Positions 1-7,798 of a stretch of DNA of 11,792 bases are shown in pieces. How positions within the stretch are numbered: position 1 is the first letter of the stretch; every line of letters begins with the position of its first letter. The notes beneath the pieces are model-generated. The model was not told the DNA's origin. It ran no database searches and saw only the letters and a program-made list of their open reading frames with translations. The translations under genes were made by a program, and so were the position numbers. The stretch lies in NCBI GenBank assembly GCA_905215095.1, contig CAJMOL010000025.1, positions 1 to 11,792 of the forward strand. Reading direction: 5' to 3'. The DNA comes from an uncultured bacterium. GTDB lineage: Bacteria > Actinomycetota > Coriobacteriia > Coriobacteriales > Coriobacteriaceae.

Positions 1-1052
1 TCGTCTGCTGTGGTAATGGTGTAAAACTCTTTACCGTCCTCGTCGGTGGCGTTGTACCAGGGGGCACAGCAGGGAAGGCCGGCGGCGAAGAAATCGGGGT
101 AGTCGGCGCACAGACGCAAGGTCATAAAGCCGCCGTTGGAAAGACCGGCGACCACGATGCGGTCGGTGTCGATGCGGTCGGCGTGCTCGGCGACGAACTC
201 GTCGATGAGCGCCTTGAGCACGGGGGAGTAGATGCTCTGGTTGGAGCGGCCGAGTTGCTCGATGCCGTTGTCCATCCAAAACGTGGGAGACTGCGGCACG
301 AGCACCCAGGCAAAGCCGCCAAAGTAGCGCTGGACCTGACGCTGCGAGAGGGCTGTCACACGGTTGCCGATATAGGCGCGCGTGGCGCCTTCGCCCTGCG
401 TGGAACCCTTGCCTTCGCCGGCGCCGTGCAGGTACACCACGAGCGGGGCCTTTTGGGGCACGACCGTGTCCTCAGGCGCAAAGGGATTGAAGCAGGCCGA
501 GTCCTCTGCCTTAAAGCTGGGCTCAAAGAAGCCGTACTCGAGCGCGATGCCATCAATGGCGGTCTTTTGTACGGCATTGCTCCAGCCCTTGAGCGCGGGG
601 CAGATGTCGCCGCGACAGGTATCGAAGACCAGGCCGCAGGTGGGGTCGTCGCCGTCGTTGCCGGGAAGAGCCGCGAGCTGCGTGATGCGCAGCTGGTCAT
701 CGAGCATGCGCGAGCCCAGGACGCTGCCTTCGATCTTTTTGGTCAGGCGCCGCTCGGCAACCTCGAGTGCCACGTGGGTGCCCACGGCGAGCTTGCGGCC
801 GTTCTCGTCACACGGATACGCGGCGAGAACGTCGATGTAACCCACGGAGGGCGCGGCATGGTCGGCTCCGTGCTCCTTGCGCATCAGGACCTCGCCCGTG
901 CGCTCGTGACGCTCTACATATATATGGAAAGTGTTCGCATCGATATCGTTGGCGCGCACGGTGCAGGGCAGGTCGAGAACGACCTTGCTGATCCAGGGGC
1001 CAAAGTCGCCCAAGGTGGTGACGGTTGCGTAGGTACACGATTTGAGTTCCAT
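1..1052 (-). CDS. Alpha/beta-hydrolase esterase with N-terminal Ig-like domain (C-terminus outside window)
   Basis: This is a serine hydrolase of the esterase/prolyl-oligopeptidase fold, probably removing ester-linked acyl groups from a carbohydrate in the cytoplasm. The 350 visible residues start at an ATG preceded by a strong AAGGAGG. Residues 1-105 are beta-rich and resemble the Ig-like N-terminal domain found before EstA-type esterases. The catalytic domain begins near residue 165. VVYLHGAGEG (205-214) is the oxyanion-hole strand and GLSNGG (303-308) is the nucleophile elbow, with Ser305 as nucleophile. The catalytic Asp and His should lie in the missing C-terminal part. There is no signal peptide. 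The gene is divergent from the PTS permease, and a perfect palindrome sits 50 bp upstream, which suggests joint control. The fold is clear; the substrate is inferred from context only. Confidence 0.85.
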   Translation of the reverse strand, partial: MELKSCTYATVTTLGDFGPWISKVVLDLPCTVRANDIDANTFHIYVERHERTGEVLMRKEHGADHAAPSVGYIDVLAAYPCDENGRKLAVGTHVALEVAERRLTKKIEGSVLGSRMLDDQLRITQLAALPGNDGDDPTCGLVFDTCRGDICPALKGWSNAVQKTAIDGIALEYGFFEPSFKAEDSACFNPFAPEDTVVPQKAPLVVYLHGAGEGKGSTQGEGATRAYIGNRVTALSQRQVQRYFGGFAWVLVPQSPTFWMDNGIEQLGRSNQSIYSPVLKALIDEFVAEHADRIDTDRIVVAGLSNGGFMTLRLCADYPDFFAAGLPCCAPWYNATDEDGKEFYTITTAD

Positions 1053-1101
1053 GAGCTGCCTCCTTTGTGCCGCAAATACTAAACAATCGCGGCAATACAA
1101 T

Positions 1102-1115
1102 CTAAACATGTTTAG
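1102..1115. repeat. Perfect 14-bp palindrome, candidate operator
   Basis: CTAAACATGTTTAG is its own reverse complement. It lies 50-63 bp upstream of the esterase start, where a repressor could block transcription. A TTTACA hexamer on the minus strand (1121 to 1116) adjoins it and could be a -35. Confidence 0.55.
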
Positions 1116-1419
1116 TGTAAAGCAGAATTAGAGAATAAGCAGATGAACTCGGTAAACGGTCAAATCAAACACTCAATGAACTACTAAACACTCGTTTACT
1201 ACTATCTAGCAGGGCTTTTGTTGATGAGTCAACAAGGAATTTGGGTGACAGATTATATAAAATCCCACGTAGACGGCCATTTATAAATAAACAGCACTAT
1301 ATGTAATGCCTTGGCATTCAATTACGTTCACCCCCGATTTCCTACCGTTCACCGGACTGCAAACGGCAAAACTGCCACAAATTCAACGCTGCGTGTAAAC
1401 TAAGCGCTGTAAACGTTCA

Positions 1420-1436
1420 GTAAACAGATTGTTTAC
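1420..1436. repeat. Inverted repeat GTAAAC-N5-GTTTAC, candidate operator
   Basis: The 6-bp arms are perfect with a 5-bp spacer. Two further GTAAAC half-sites precede it at 1395 and 1409. It lies about 107 bp before the PTS start codon and about 37 bp before a possible -10 (TATAGT, 1473). It is a likely site for the regulator of the sugar operon. Confidence 0.5.
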
Positions 1437-1542
1437 GACAGCGTATCCAAGGGTTCGGTAACCGTAAGGGGTTATAGTCACCGGGCCAAAGGCGTGCCTG
1501 CGCCCAAGCGATTAGGCACACGATGATATGGGGAGGGGTCCC

Positions 1543-2970
1543 ATGGCAGTAGATAACAAGCAGATTGCCACCGATGTCCTCGAGCTCGTGGGCGGTGCGG
1601 AAAATGTCACCGTCGCCACCAACTGCATGACGCGCCTGCGTCTGACGCTCAAGGACAACAACAAGGCCGACGTGGAGAAGATCAAGAAGGTCAAGGGTGT
1701 TCTGGGCTGCCAGTTCGCCGGCAGCCAGCTCCAGGTCATCATCGGCCAGAACGTGCCCAAGGTGCTCGCCGAGTTCGTCGCCATGTCCGGCGTCAAGCAG
1801 GGTGCCGCGGTCGACGAGAACCTCGACGCTCCCAAGGAGAAGTTCGAGCTCAAGAACCTGCCCAACATCATCCTCGACTATCTGTCGGGCTCCATGACCC
1901 AGCTGATTCCGCTGCTCATGGCCGGCGGTCTGTTCCGCACCATCGCTGCGGTTCTTGGTCCCACCATGCTCGGCGTTATCTCCGATGCCGATCCGACCTA
2001 CACGTTCCTCTACACCACCCTGTACGAGGCCACGTTTACCTTTATCCCCATCTACCTGGGCTATGCCGCCGCTAAGAAACTCGGCGCCACCCCGGTGCTC
2101 GGCATGCTCCTTGGCGGCGCCCTCATGGCCCCGTCTGTCGTGAGTGTCGCGACCCAGGAGGGTGGCGGAATCATTTCCGTCTACGGCATCCAGATCGCTG
2201 CTGCCAACTACCAGCAGTCCGTCCTGCCGATCATCCTTTCGGTGCCGGTCCTCTACTTCATCGAGAAGTTCTTTAAGAAGGTCATGCCCGACGTGCTGTC
2301 CACGGTCTTCACGCCGTTCTGCACCATGATTGTCACGATCCCCATCGCCTTCATCGTCCTCGCTCCCATCGGCAACGAGCTCGGCAACGTCATCGCCAAT
2401 GCCCTCTTTGGTCTTGCCGACCTTGGTGGCATCGGTATCCTGATCGTTATGGCCATCCTCGGCGCCTTCTGGCAGCTCTTCGTGGTCTGCGGCATGCACA
2501 TGCCCGTCATCCTGCTCGCTCAGGTTCAGATCATCGCCGCCGGCTACGATCCCTTCGTCTTCGTTTCCACCAACTGCGCTATGGCCGCCGTCTGGGGCTG
2601 CGCCTTCGGTGCCTTCCTCAAGATGAAGAACCCCGACGAGAAGGGTCTTGCTCTGGGTTACGTCATCTCCGCCATCGCCGGCGGCGTCACCGAACCCGCG
2701 CTCTTCGGTATCCTCATGCGCTTCCGTCGCACCATGCTCGGTATGTTCATCGGCGGTGCCATCGGCGCTGTGTTCTCCGGCCTCATGGGTGTTACCTACT
2801 ACTTGGCCGGCGGTGCCTCCAACTTCCTGGTCTTCACCAACTACCTGCAGGGTGGCCAGATGAACACCGTCTGGGCTATCGTCGGTATGGCAATCTCCTT
2901 TGTCATCGCGGCTGCCGTCGTCTTTGCCACTGGCTTCTCCAAGGAGGAGCTCGCCGAGATGGAGGCCTAA
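1543..2970 (+). CDS. PTS sugar permease EIIBC, glucose/beta-glucoside/sucrose superfamily, no EIIA domain
   Basis: This membrane protein imports and phosphorylates a sugar, taking phosphate from PEP through HPr and EIIA. It has 475 residues. The EIIB domain spans about 1-85, with the phospho-accepting Cys28 in TNCMTRLR, the CxTRLR signature. A linker (86-105) leads to an EIIC domain (about 106-465) with about ten hydrophobic segments, VVCGMHMPVILL (314-325) and the substrate-site loop GGVTEPALFG (380-389). The protein ends right after EIIC, so EIIA must come from elsewhere, most likely the stand-alone EIIA starting at 10977. The start at 1543 was chosen because GGGGAGG lies 6 bp upstream; an in-frame ATG at 1528 would overlap that site. 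The family is sure. The sugar is not readable from sequence; an alpha- or beta-glucoside or sucrose is typical of this branch. Confidence 0.93.
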   Translation: MAVDNKQIATDVLELVGGAENVTVATNCMTRLRLTLKDNNKADVEKIKKVKGVLGCQFAGSQLQVIIGQNVPKVLAEFVAMSGVKQGAAVDENLDAPKEKFELKNLPNIILDYLSGSMTQLIPLLMAGGLFRTIAAVLGPTMLGVISDADPTYTFLYTTLYEATFTFIPIYLGYAAAKKLGATPVLGMLLGGALMAPSVVSVATQEGGGIISVYGIQIAAANYQQSVLPIILSVPVLYFIEKFFKKVMPDVLSTVFTPFCTMIVTIPIAFIVLAPIGNELGNVIANALFGLADLGGIGILIVMAILGAFWQLFVVCGMHMPVILLAQVQIIAAGYDPFVFVSTNCAMAAVWGCAFGAFLKMKNPDEKGLALGYVISAIAGGVTEPALFGILMRFRRTMLGMFIGGAIGAVFSGLMGVTYYLAGGASNFLVFTNYLQGGQMNTVWAIVGMAISFVIAAAVVFATGFSKEELAEMEA

Positions 2971-3011
2971 GGCCAAACCATTCGGTCACATACGACCTTA
3001 CCTACACGACA

Positions 3012-3046
3012 GGGCCCCGTCAGGCGCAAGCCCAGCGGGGCCTTTC
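3012..3046 (+). terminator. Terminator-like hairpin after the PTS permease
   Basis: GGCCCCG (3013-3019) pairs with CGGGGCC (3036-3042) around a 16-nt loop and is followed by TTTCC. The U-tract is short, so it may only partly stop transcription between the permease and the downstream hydrolase. Confidence 0.6.
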
Positions 3047-3064
3047 CTGCAAGGTAGACTGATT

Positions 3065-3172
3065 GGGACGGGAGATGCCCGCCCGCAAGGGCTTGCTAAA
3101 CGACGGAGGCTTTCGCGCGGGGTTACCGCGAAAGAATCTGCCGGTTCGCAACTCCTTTATCAAACGAAAGGA
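3065..3172 (+). promoter_or_regulatory. Structured leader candidate of the DUF4038 hydrolase gene
   Basis: Several complementary segments lie between the terminator-like hairpin and the hydrolase start. GGG-a-CGGG (3065-3072) pairs with CCCGCCC (3078-3084). A competing stem, GCCC-GCAA-GGGC (3081-3092), uses the same cytosines and has a GNRA tetraloop. CTTTCGCG (3110-3117) pairs with CGCGAAAG (3127-3134). TCCTTT (3153-3158) pairs with AAAGGA (3167-3172), which is the Shine-Dalgarno itself. I recognise no known riboswitch class. Regulation by alternative folding is an inference. Confidence 0.4.
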
Positions 3173-3179
3173 CATGCAG

Positions 3180-4538
3180 ATGAGTTTGGGAAAGCTGACC
3201 GTTAACGGTCGTCAGGACGGCTTTTTGTGCGAGGGCAAACCGTTCTTTTGGTTTGCCGATACGTGCTGGAGCGCGTTTACGAGCATTACCGAGGCCGATT
3301 GGGACTACTATCTGACCCGTCGCGCCGAGCAGGGCATGAACGTGCTGCATGCCTTTGGTACGGATAAAACAATAGCCCACATGAACGTGCTGCAGATCAA
3401 CACGCTGCCGCAGTGGGATCGCTGCTGCCCCGATCTGGGCATTTGGCCCTATGCCAGCGAGGACGGCGTGCATTTTGATTGGTCCCGTCCCAACCAGGCG
3501 TACTGGGACCGCGCTGCTGCCATGTGTCGCGCTGCCGTCGAGCATGGCATTCGTCCGGCGCTCGTACTTATGTGGTGCAACTACGTGCCCGGTACCTGGG
3601 GCGCCAAGATTGCCGAGCATTGCGGTGCCGAGGTTATGCCGCGCGAGGAGGTCCGTGCCCACGTTGCCCGCGTCGTCGAGAACCTGGGCGAGTTCGACCC
3701 CGCCTACGTGGTGACGGGCGATACCGACTTTACCAGCGACGAGGCGATCGCCTATTACGAGGACGCCCTAGACGAGGTCATCAAACGCGCGCCCGAGGCG
3801 TTGCGCACCATGCATATCAACCGCGGCAACCGCACCATTCCGTCACAGTACCTGGAGCGCCTGGACTTTTACATGTTCCAGCCCGGTCACAACTACGAGG
3901 GCCAGCCCGAGGCCTGGCGCCTGCCGCAGGACTTTATCGCCAACTATCCCAAAAAGCCGATGGTCAACTCCGAGCCCTGTTACGAGCAGATGGGTGCGTC
4001 GCGCAACGTGTACTGGCGCTTCACCGCACAGGACTGCCGCGCGAGTGTGTGGTCGTCGATCCTTGCCGGTGCGAGCGCCGGCGTGACCTATGGCGCGCAC
4101 GGTGTTTGGAACTGGCAGACCAGCAAGAGTCAGGGCTCGGTGCTGGGCGAGGGCTTCGACATGCCGTTCCGCTGGCAGGAGTGCCTGCAATTTGCGGGCG
4201 TTTGGGACTTTGGCGCGATCGAGCACGTGCTTGCCGGTCTGGGTGCTACGGCTGGCGACGACGCACTTGCCGTGGTCCCCGCGCAGGAGCTCCTCGATGA
4301 TGCACGCGAGGCCATTCGCGTGGCGCGCGTTGGCGATCGTGTCGTCACGTACCTGCCGCGCACCACGGCGCTCAAGTTTAAGCTCGACGGCGCGCGCGGC
4401 TGGACGGCGACGGTCCTCGACATGGAGGACAAGCGCATCGCCAAGCTGCCCGTTCGCGACAACGGCGACGGCACCGTGCGCGTGGCTCAGCATCCCTTTG
4501 AGCACGACGCGCTGGTGATCCTGTCCCCCGGGCGCTAA
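3180..4538 (+). CDS. DUF4038 (apiosidase-like, GH140-type) glycoside hydrolase
   Basis: This is a predicted retaining glycoside hydrolase with a TIM-barrel core, of the DUF4038 family that includes GH140 apiosidases. It has 452 residues and no signal peptide, so it should act on an imported substrate. Visible signatures are PFFWFADTCWSAF (21-33, the first barrel strand), the TGDTDF segment (179-184, candidate acid/base Asp), VNSEPCYEQ (262-270, candidate nucleophile Glu265) and YGAHGVWNW (304-312). A small beta-rich C-terminal domain (about 360-452) resembles the putative collagen-binding-like domain common in the family. Catalytic residues are assigned by analogy with family members. The start at 3180 is preferred because AAAGGA ends 7 bp upstream. 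The ATG at 3174 is too close to it, and an in-frame start at 3063 would read through leader hairpins. It follows the PTS gene by 209 bp on the same strand, so joint function in one glycan pathway is likely. Confidence 0.85.
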   Translation: MSLGKLTVNGRQDGFLCEGKPFFWFADTCWSAFTSITEADWDYYLTRRAEQGMNVLHAFGTDKTIAHMNVLQINTLPQWDRCCPDLGIWPYASEDGVHFDWSRPNQAYWDRAAAMCRAAVEHGIRPALVLMWCNYVPGTWGAKIAEHCGAEVMPREEVRAHVARVVENLGEFDPAYVVTGDTDFTSDEAIAYYEDALDEVIKRAPEALRTMHINRGNRTIPSQYLERLDFYMFQPGHNYEGQPEAWRLPQDFIANYPKKPMVNSEPCYEQMGASRNVYWRFTAQDCRASVWSSILAGASAGVTYGAHGVWNWQTSKSQGSVLGEGFDMPFRWQECLQFAGVWDFGAIEHVLAGLGATAGDDALAVVPAQELLDDAREAIRVARVGDRVVTYLPRTTALKFKLDGARGWTATVLDMEDKRIAKLPVRDNGDGTVRVAQHPFEHDALVILSPGR

Positions 4539-4581
4539 CGGCTCTACTCCAACATTTACAACCCAGTCCCTTTCATGAGGT

Positions 4582-4640
4582 TGCGACGGAATGGTTCCTG
4601 CATGACGGCTTTAAGCTGCCAAGGGGGCCATTCCGTCGCA
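4582..4640. repeat. 13-bp perfect inverted repeat
   Basis: TGCGACGGAATGG (4582-4594) is exactly complementary to CCATTCCGTCGCA (4628-4640). As RNA the stem can extend to 17 bp through two G-U and two C-G pairs (4595-4598 with 4624-4627). There is no U-tract, so it is not a standard terminator. Its right end is the first base of the next hairpin. Confidence 0.75.
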
Positions 4641-4666
4641 CTCATTGGGGACGCACTTAAATGAGT
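4640..4666. repeat. GGGACG-loop hairpin, copy 1
   Basis: The arms ACTCATT (4640-4646) and AATGAGT (4660-4666) are perfect and enclose the 13-nt loop GGGGACGCACTTA. Copies 2 and 3 at 9091 and 10677 keep the loop scaffold but have different complementary arms. Confidence 0.7.
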
Positions 4667-4944
4667 GGTCGTGATGTGGGATGGATTGGCACTTGCTACC
4701 GACGATCTTGGTGGGGATTTTGCACCCGTATGTTCCGATTCCGCGCTCAACGCTCAACTGTCACATTTCCTCGATCAACAAAAAGACCGGCACCACCTCA
4801 CGTGTGGCCCTTATCAACTTCTTCTGGTCCTGGACACCCAAGGACTAGCTAATCCTCCAATAAGTTGCGGTGGAATAGTCCCTAAATTAAAGTCACGGGG
4901 CTTTAAACAGGAGCTATTTCACCACAACTGCTGAGGGGATAGAC

Positions 4945-5012
4945 TGCGGCGGCGGCAGAGGCAACGGCAGCGGCGTTGGCAGCTGTGGTAGTGGCAACGG
5001 CAGCTGGCAGGG
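4945..5012. repeat. GGC-rich low-complexity tract
   Basis: This is a degenerate run of GGC, GGCAAC and GGCAGC units directly behind the mgtA stop codon. GGCAACGGCAGC occurs exactly twice (4960-4971 and 4993-5004). On the minus strand it would encode an Ala-rich or Leu/Pro-rich stretch, but the ATPase stops before it. Confidence 0.6.
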
Positions 5013-5029
5013 TGTTTTCCGTCTGCTTG

Positions 5030-7798
5030 CTAGAGTAGCTCGCCGTGGCGTGCAATGTAGCGGCGCTTTGCCAGCTGAGTGAGCGCGATGTAGGCGGTGA
5101 CGATGCCGACGAGCATCGCGAAAAAGCTCGCGGGCAGTGTCATGAGGCCGAGCGCATCGGCGATGGGGCTTGCCGGCAGCCAGGTGACGAGCGCCAGGCC
5201 CAGCACGGTAAGAACGCACAATGCGGGCGCGGCGTGGTCGTGCGGGCTCGGCAGATGCGGGGAGCGCAACATGTGGACCACGAGTGTCTGCGACCACATT
5301 GACTCGACAAACCAGCCGCTCTGGAAGAGTGCGGCAAAGGTCGCCATACCCGCGACGTCGCCCGCGGCGGCAAGCTCGGACCAGCTTGCGTCCACGGCGG
5401 CGGGGCACACGACAAAGAAGAGCGCGGCGAAGGTCACGATGTCAAACAGCGAGCTCACGGGGCCCAGCTCGAGCATAAAGCCCTTGATGGACGCGGCGTC
5501 CCAGGCGCGCGGGCGGGCAGTCCAGGCGTCATCGACGGTGTCCCACGGCAGTGCGATGCACACGATCTCGTAGACGAGCGATAGCAGCACCAGCTGCAGG
5601 GCACTCATGGGCAAAAACGGCAAGAACAGGCTCGCGACGGTCACGGACAGCACATTGCCAAAGTTGGAGCTCACCGTGGTCTTGAGGTACTTGAGCAGGT
5701 TGCCGTAGGTGCGGCGGCCTTCGATGATTCCGCGTTCGAGCACGCCCAGGTCCTTCTGAAGCAAGATGATATCGGCGGATTCCTTGGCAATATCGACGGC
5801 CGAATCGACCGAGATGCCGCAATCGCTCGCACGCATGGCGGCGGCGTCGTTGATGCCGCCGCCCATAAAGCCCACGGTGTGGCCGAGCAGCTCGCGCATG
5901 ACGCGCACCAGGCGCGCCTTCTGCAACGGCGAGAGCTTGGCGAAGAGGTGGGTTTTCTCGGCGCGCTTGGCAAGTTCGGCGTCATCGAGCGCATCGATCT
6001 CGGAGCCGAGCAAGACGTTGCTCGCATCGATACCAATCTGCTCGCAGACGGTGGCGGCGACGCGGTCGTTGTCGCCGGTTAGGACCTTGACCGCCACGCC
6101 CTTGGCCTCGAGGGTGACGACGGCGCCCGCGGCACTTGCTTTGGGCGGATCGAGGAAGGCCAAAAAGCCCATCAGCACCATGTCGCACTCGTCGGCGATG
6201 CCAAACTCGCCCACGCAGCGCGGATCGGTCTTCTGCGCCACGGCAATTACGCGTAGGCCCTCGGCGTTAAGTCCGGCGATCTGCTTGCGAATCTGGGCGA
6301 GCTTCTCGTCGGTGAGCGGCTGGGCGATGCCATCAACCTCGACAAAGGAGCAGATCTCGAGCATTTCCTCGGCAGCGCCCTTGGTAACCATCTGGGTTTT
6401 GCCCTGGGCGTCGGCTACAACTACGCTCAGGCGACGGCGCGAGAAATCGAAGGGCACCTCGTCGACCTTGGTATAGCGGTCGCGCAGGCTCTGACCCAGC
6501 ATGGAATCGGGCACGACGGCCGAGGGCGTTGCGTCGGCACGGTCGATTACGGCCAGGTCGATAAGGTTTTTGAGGCCGGTCTGGAAGAAGCTGTTCAAAA
6601 ACGCATGGCGCAGCACGCGCGTGTCCTCGTTGCCGTCGGTGTTGAGGTAGCGCTCGAGCACGATGCAGTCTTCGGTGAGGGTGCCGGTCTTGTCGCAGCA
6701 CAGGACGTCCATCGCGCCGAGGTTTTGAATCGCCGGCAGCTCCTTGACGATAACCTGGCGACGGGCGAGGTCCTTGGCGCCCTGCGATAGGCTCGTGGTC
6801 ACGATGACGGGAAGCATCTGCGGCGTGATGCCCACGGCCACGCTCGTGGCGAACAACAGCGCGTCGATGACGTTGCCCTTGGTGGCGGCGTTGACGGCAA
6901 AGACGGCCGGCGCCATAACGAGCATAAGGCGTACAAGTAACATGGAGACGCTCGAGACACCGCGGTCAAACGCGCTCTTCTCGCCGCGCCCGTTGAGCAT
7001 CTTGGCGATGCCACCCAGGTAAGTATCCGAGCCGGTGGCAACGACAAGCGCCATGGCGGTGCCGTTTTGCACGGAGGTGCCGGTAAAGACGATGTTCTTG
7101 CAGGCAGAGAGCGGCAGCGCGGAGCCGTCGGCACCATCGACGACGGTGATGGCAGCGGTCTTCTCGACGGCCTCGCTCTCGCCGGTGAGTGCGGACTCGA
7201 TCACAAACAGGTCGCGCGCGGTGATGACGCGGGCATCGGCCGGCACCATATCGCCGGCAGAGAGACGGATTACATCGCCGGGGACGAGCTCGTCGAAGGG
7301 GATCTCGATGCGCTCGCCGTCGCGCAGGGCGGTGCAAGTGTTGGAGACCAGGTCCTTGAGGGCCTCTGCCGCATTACCGCTGCGGGCTTCCTGGATAAAC
7401 TTCATACCGCCCGATACCAGCAGCATGATGCCGATGACGATGACCGTGGAGGGGTCGCGCTGCGGCTCGGGCACGGCGAGCACGTCGATGTAGAGCGAGA
7501 CCAGCGCGAGCGCGGCGAGGATGCCGGCGAAGGGATCGATGAAGGCGTCGGCGATGCGGCGGGCGAGCGTCTTGGCCGGTGCCTCGATGGTGTTGGGGCC
7601 GACGGCGTTCAGGCGCTCAGTTGCCTGCTCGACGGTGAGGCCGTTTGCCGTGGCGTCAAGCAGTACGAGGGCGTCCTCGGCACTATGGGTGGCGGCGAAT
7701 ATGGTGTTCTTGGACAGGCCGGTATGAGCGGCAGGGCGCGCCGTGCGGCGGCGCTTGGAGATGGCTTCGAGTACCGTGACGGTTTTGAGCATCAGCAT
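5030..7798 (-). CDS. mgtA: Magnesium-translocating P-type ATPase (type IIIB)
   Basis: This inner-membrane pump drives Mg2+ uptake by ATP hydrolysis. Its 922 residues are close to the usual 900 or so of MgtA/MgtB. The order is a basic N-terminus; TM1-2 (about 87-134); the actuator domain with TGES (205-208); TM3-4 (about 284-333) with PQMLP at 326-330, where enteric MgtA has PEMLP; the phosphorylation site DKTGTLT with Asp369; KGA (473-475) in the nucleotide domain; TGDN (574-577); the hinge (646-651); SNFGN (711-715); and TM5-10 to the end. Oddly, the hinge reads GGGIND instead of GDGIND, so the first Mg-binding Asp is Gly647. The start at 7798 has AAGGAGG 5 bp upstream; the ATG two codons later is spaced less well. 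The gene is divergent from pyrE and has a long leader with an upstream ORF. Family and role are confident; full activity is less so. Confidence 0.93.
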   Translation of the reverse strand: MLMLKTVTVLEAISKRRRTARPAAHTGLSKNTIFAATHSAEDALVLLDATANGLTVEQATERLNAVGPNTIEAPAKTLARRIADAFIDPFAGILAALALVSLYIDVLAVPEPQRDPSTVIVIGIMLLVSGGMKFIQEARSGNAAEALKDLVSNTCTALRDGERIEIPFDELVPGDVIRLSAGDMVPADARVITARDLFVIESALTGESEAVEKTAAITVVDGADGSALPLSACKNIVFTGTSVQNGTAMALVVATGSDTYLGGIAKMLNGRGEKSAFDRGVSSVSMLLVRLMLVMAPAVFAVNAATKGNVIDALLFATSVAVGITPQMLPVIVTTSLSQGAKDLARRQVIVKELPAIQNLGAMDVLCCDKTGTLTEDCIVLERYLNTDGNEDTRVLRHAFLNSFFQTGLKNLIDLAVIDRADATPSAVVPDSMLGQSLRDRYTKVDEVPFDFSRRRLSVVVADAQGKTQMVTKGAAEEMLEICSFVEVDGIAQPLTDEKLAQIRKQIAGLNAEGLRVIAVAQKTDPRCVGEFGIADECDMVLMGFLAFLDPPKASAAGAVVTLEAKGVAVKVLTGDNDRVAATVCEQIGIDASNVLLGSEIDALDDAELAKRAEKTHLFAKLSPLQKARLVRVMRELLGHTVGFMGGGINDAAAMRASDCGISVDSAVDIAKESADIILLQKDLGVLERGIIEGRRTYGNLLKYLKTTVSSNFGNVLSVTVASLFLPFLPMSALQLVLLSLVYEIVCIALPWDTVDDAWTARPRAWDAASIKGFMLELGPVSSLFDIVTFAALFFVVCPAAVDASWSELAAAGDVAGMATFAALFQSGWFVESMWSQTLVVHMLRSPHLPSPHDHAAPALCVLTVLGLALVTWLPASPIADALGLMTLPASFFAMLVGIVTAYIALTQLAKRRYIARHGELL

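Larger units (their letters stand above)
1053..1542. promoter_or_regulatory. Divergent control region with clustered TAAAC/GTTTA inverted repeats
   Basis: This 490-bp spacer lies between the divergent esterase and PTS genes, is more AT-rich than the flanking genes, and has no credible ORF. TAAAC occurs at 1080, 1103, 1153, 1185, 1288, 1396, 1410 and 1421, and three copies pair with GTTTA: CTAAACATGTTTAG (1102-1115, a perfect palindrome), TAAAC-ACTC-GTTTA (1185-1198) and GTAAAC-AGATT-GTTTAC (1420-1436). Two unrelated inverted repeats are TTGTTGA-TGAG-TCAACAA (1218-1235) and AATGCC-TT-GGCATT (1305-1318). TATAGT (1473-1478) is a possible -10 for the permease, but no good -35 accompanies it, so an activator may be needed. 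Operator function is inferred; no cognate regulator gene lies in the window. Confidence 0.6.
4539..5029. other. Intergenic stretch without a convincing gene
   Basis: This stretch holds two adjacent hairpins (4582-4640 and 4640-4666), an AT-rich inverted repeat TTAAAG-N8-CTTTAA (4887-4906) and a GGC-rich low-complexity tract (4945-5012). Several plus-strand frames are open. One gives 55 residues from an ATG at 4681 to a TAG at 4848 and ends NKKTGTTSRVALINFFWSWTPKD-like in composition; another overlaps it from about 4665 to 4934. None has a Shine-Dalgarno and they conflict with each other, so they may be decayed remnants or chance. No clear terminator for mgtA is visible. Confidence 0.5.

Noticed and set aside
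183..1082. Plus-strand 299-codon frame opposite the esterase
   Set aside because: It has no start signal and no recognisable domain. The minus strand encodes a clear alpha/beta hydrolase with a GLSNGG elbow.
1417..2976. Long antisense open frame (519 codons) opposite the PTS permease
   Set aside because: It mirrors the real gene's GC-rich codon pattern, giving an Asp/Glu/Gly/His-rich translation without domains or a ribosome binding site. The plus-strand product is an unmistakable EIIBC.
3063..3179. N-terminal extension of the DUF4038 protein to an upstream start
   Set aside because: The 39 extra codons run through leader hairpins and have no ribosome binding site. The family homology starts right after the ATG at 3180.
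4665..4934. 89-codon plus-strand frame after the hydrolase gene
   Set aside because: It has no Shine-Dalgarno and no recognisable family, it overlaps other open frames, and it begins at the edge of a repeat hairpin.
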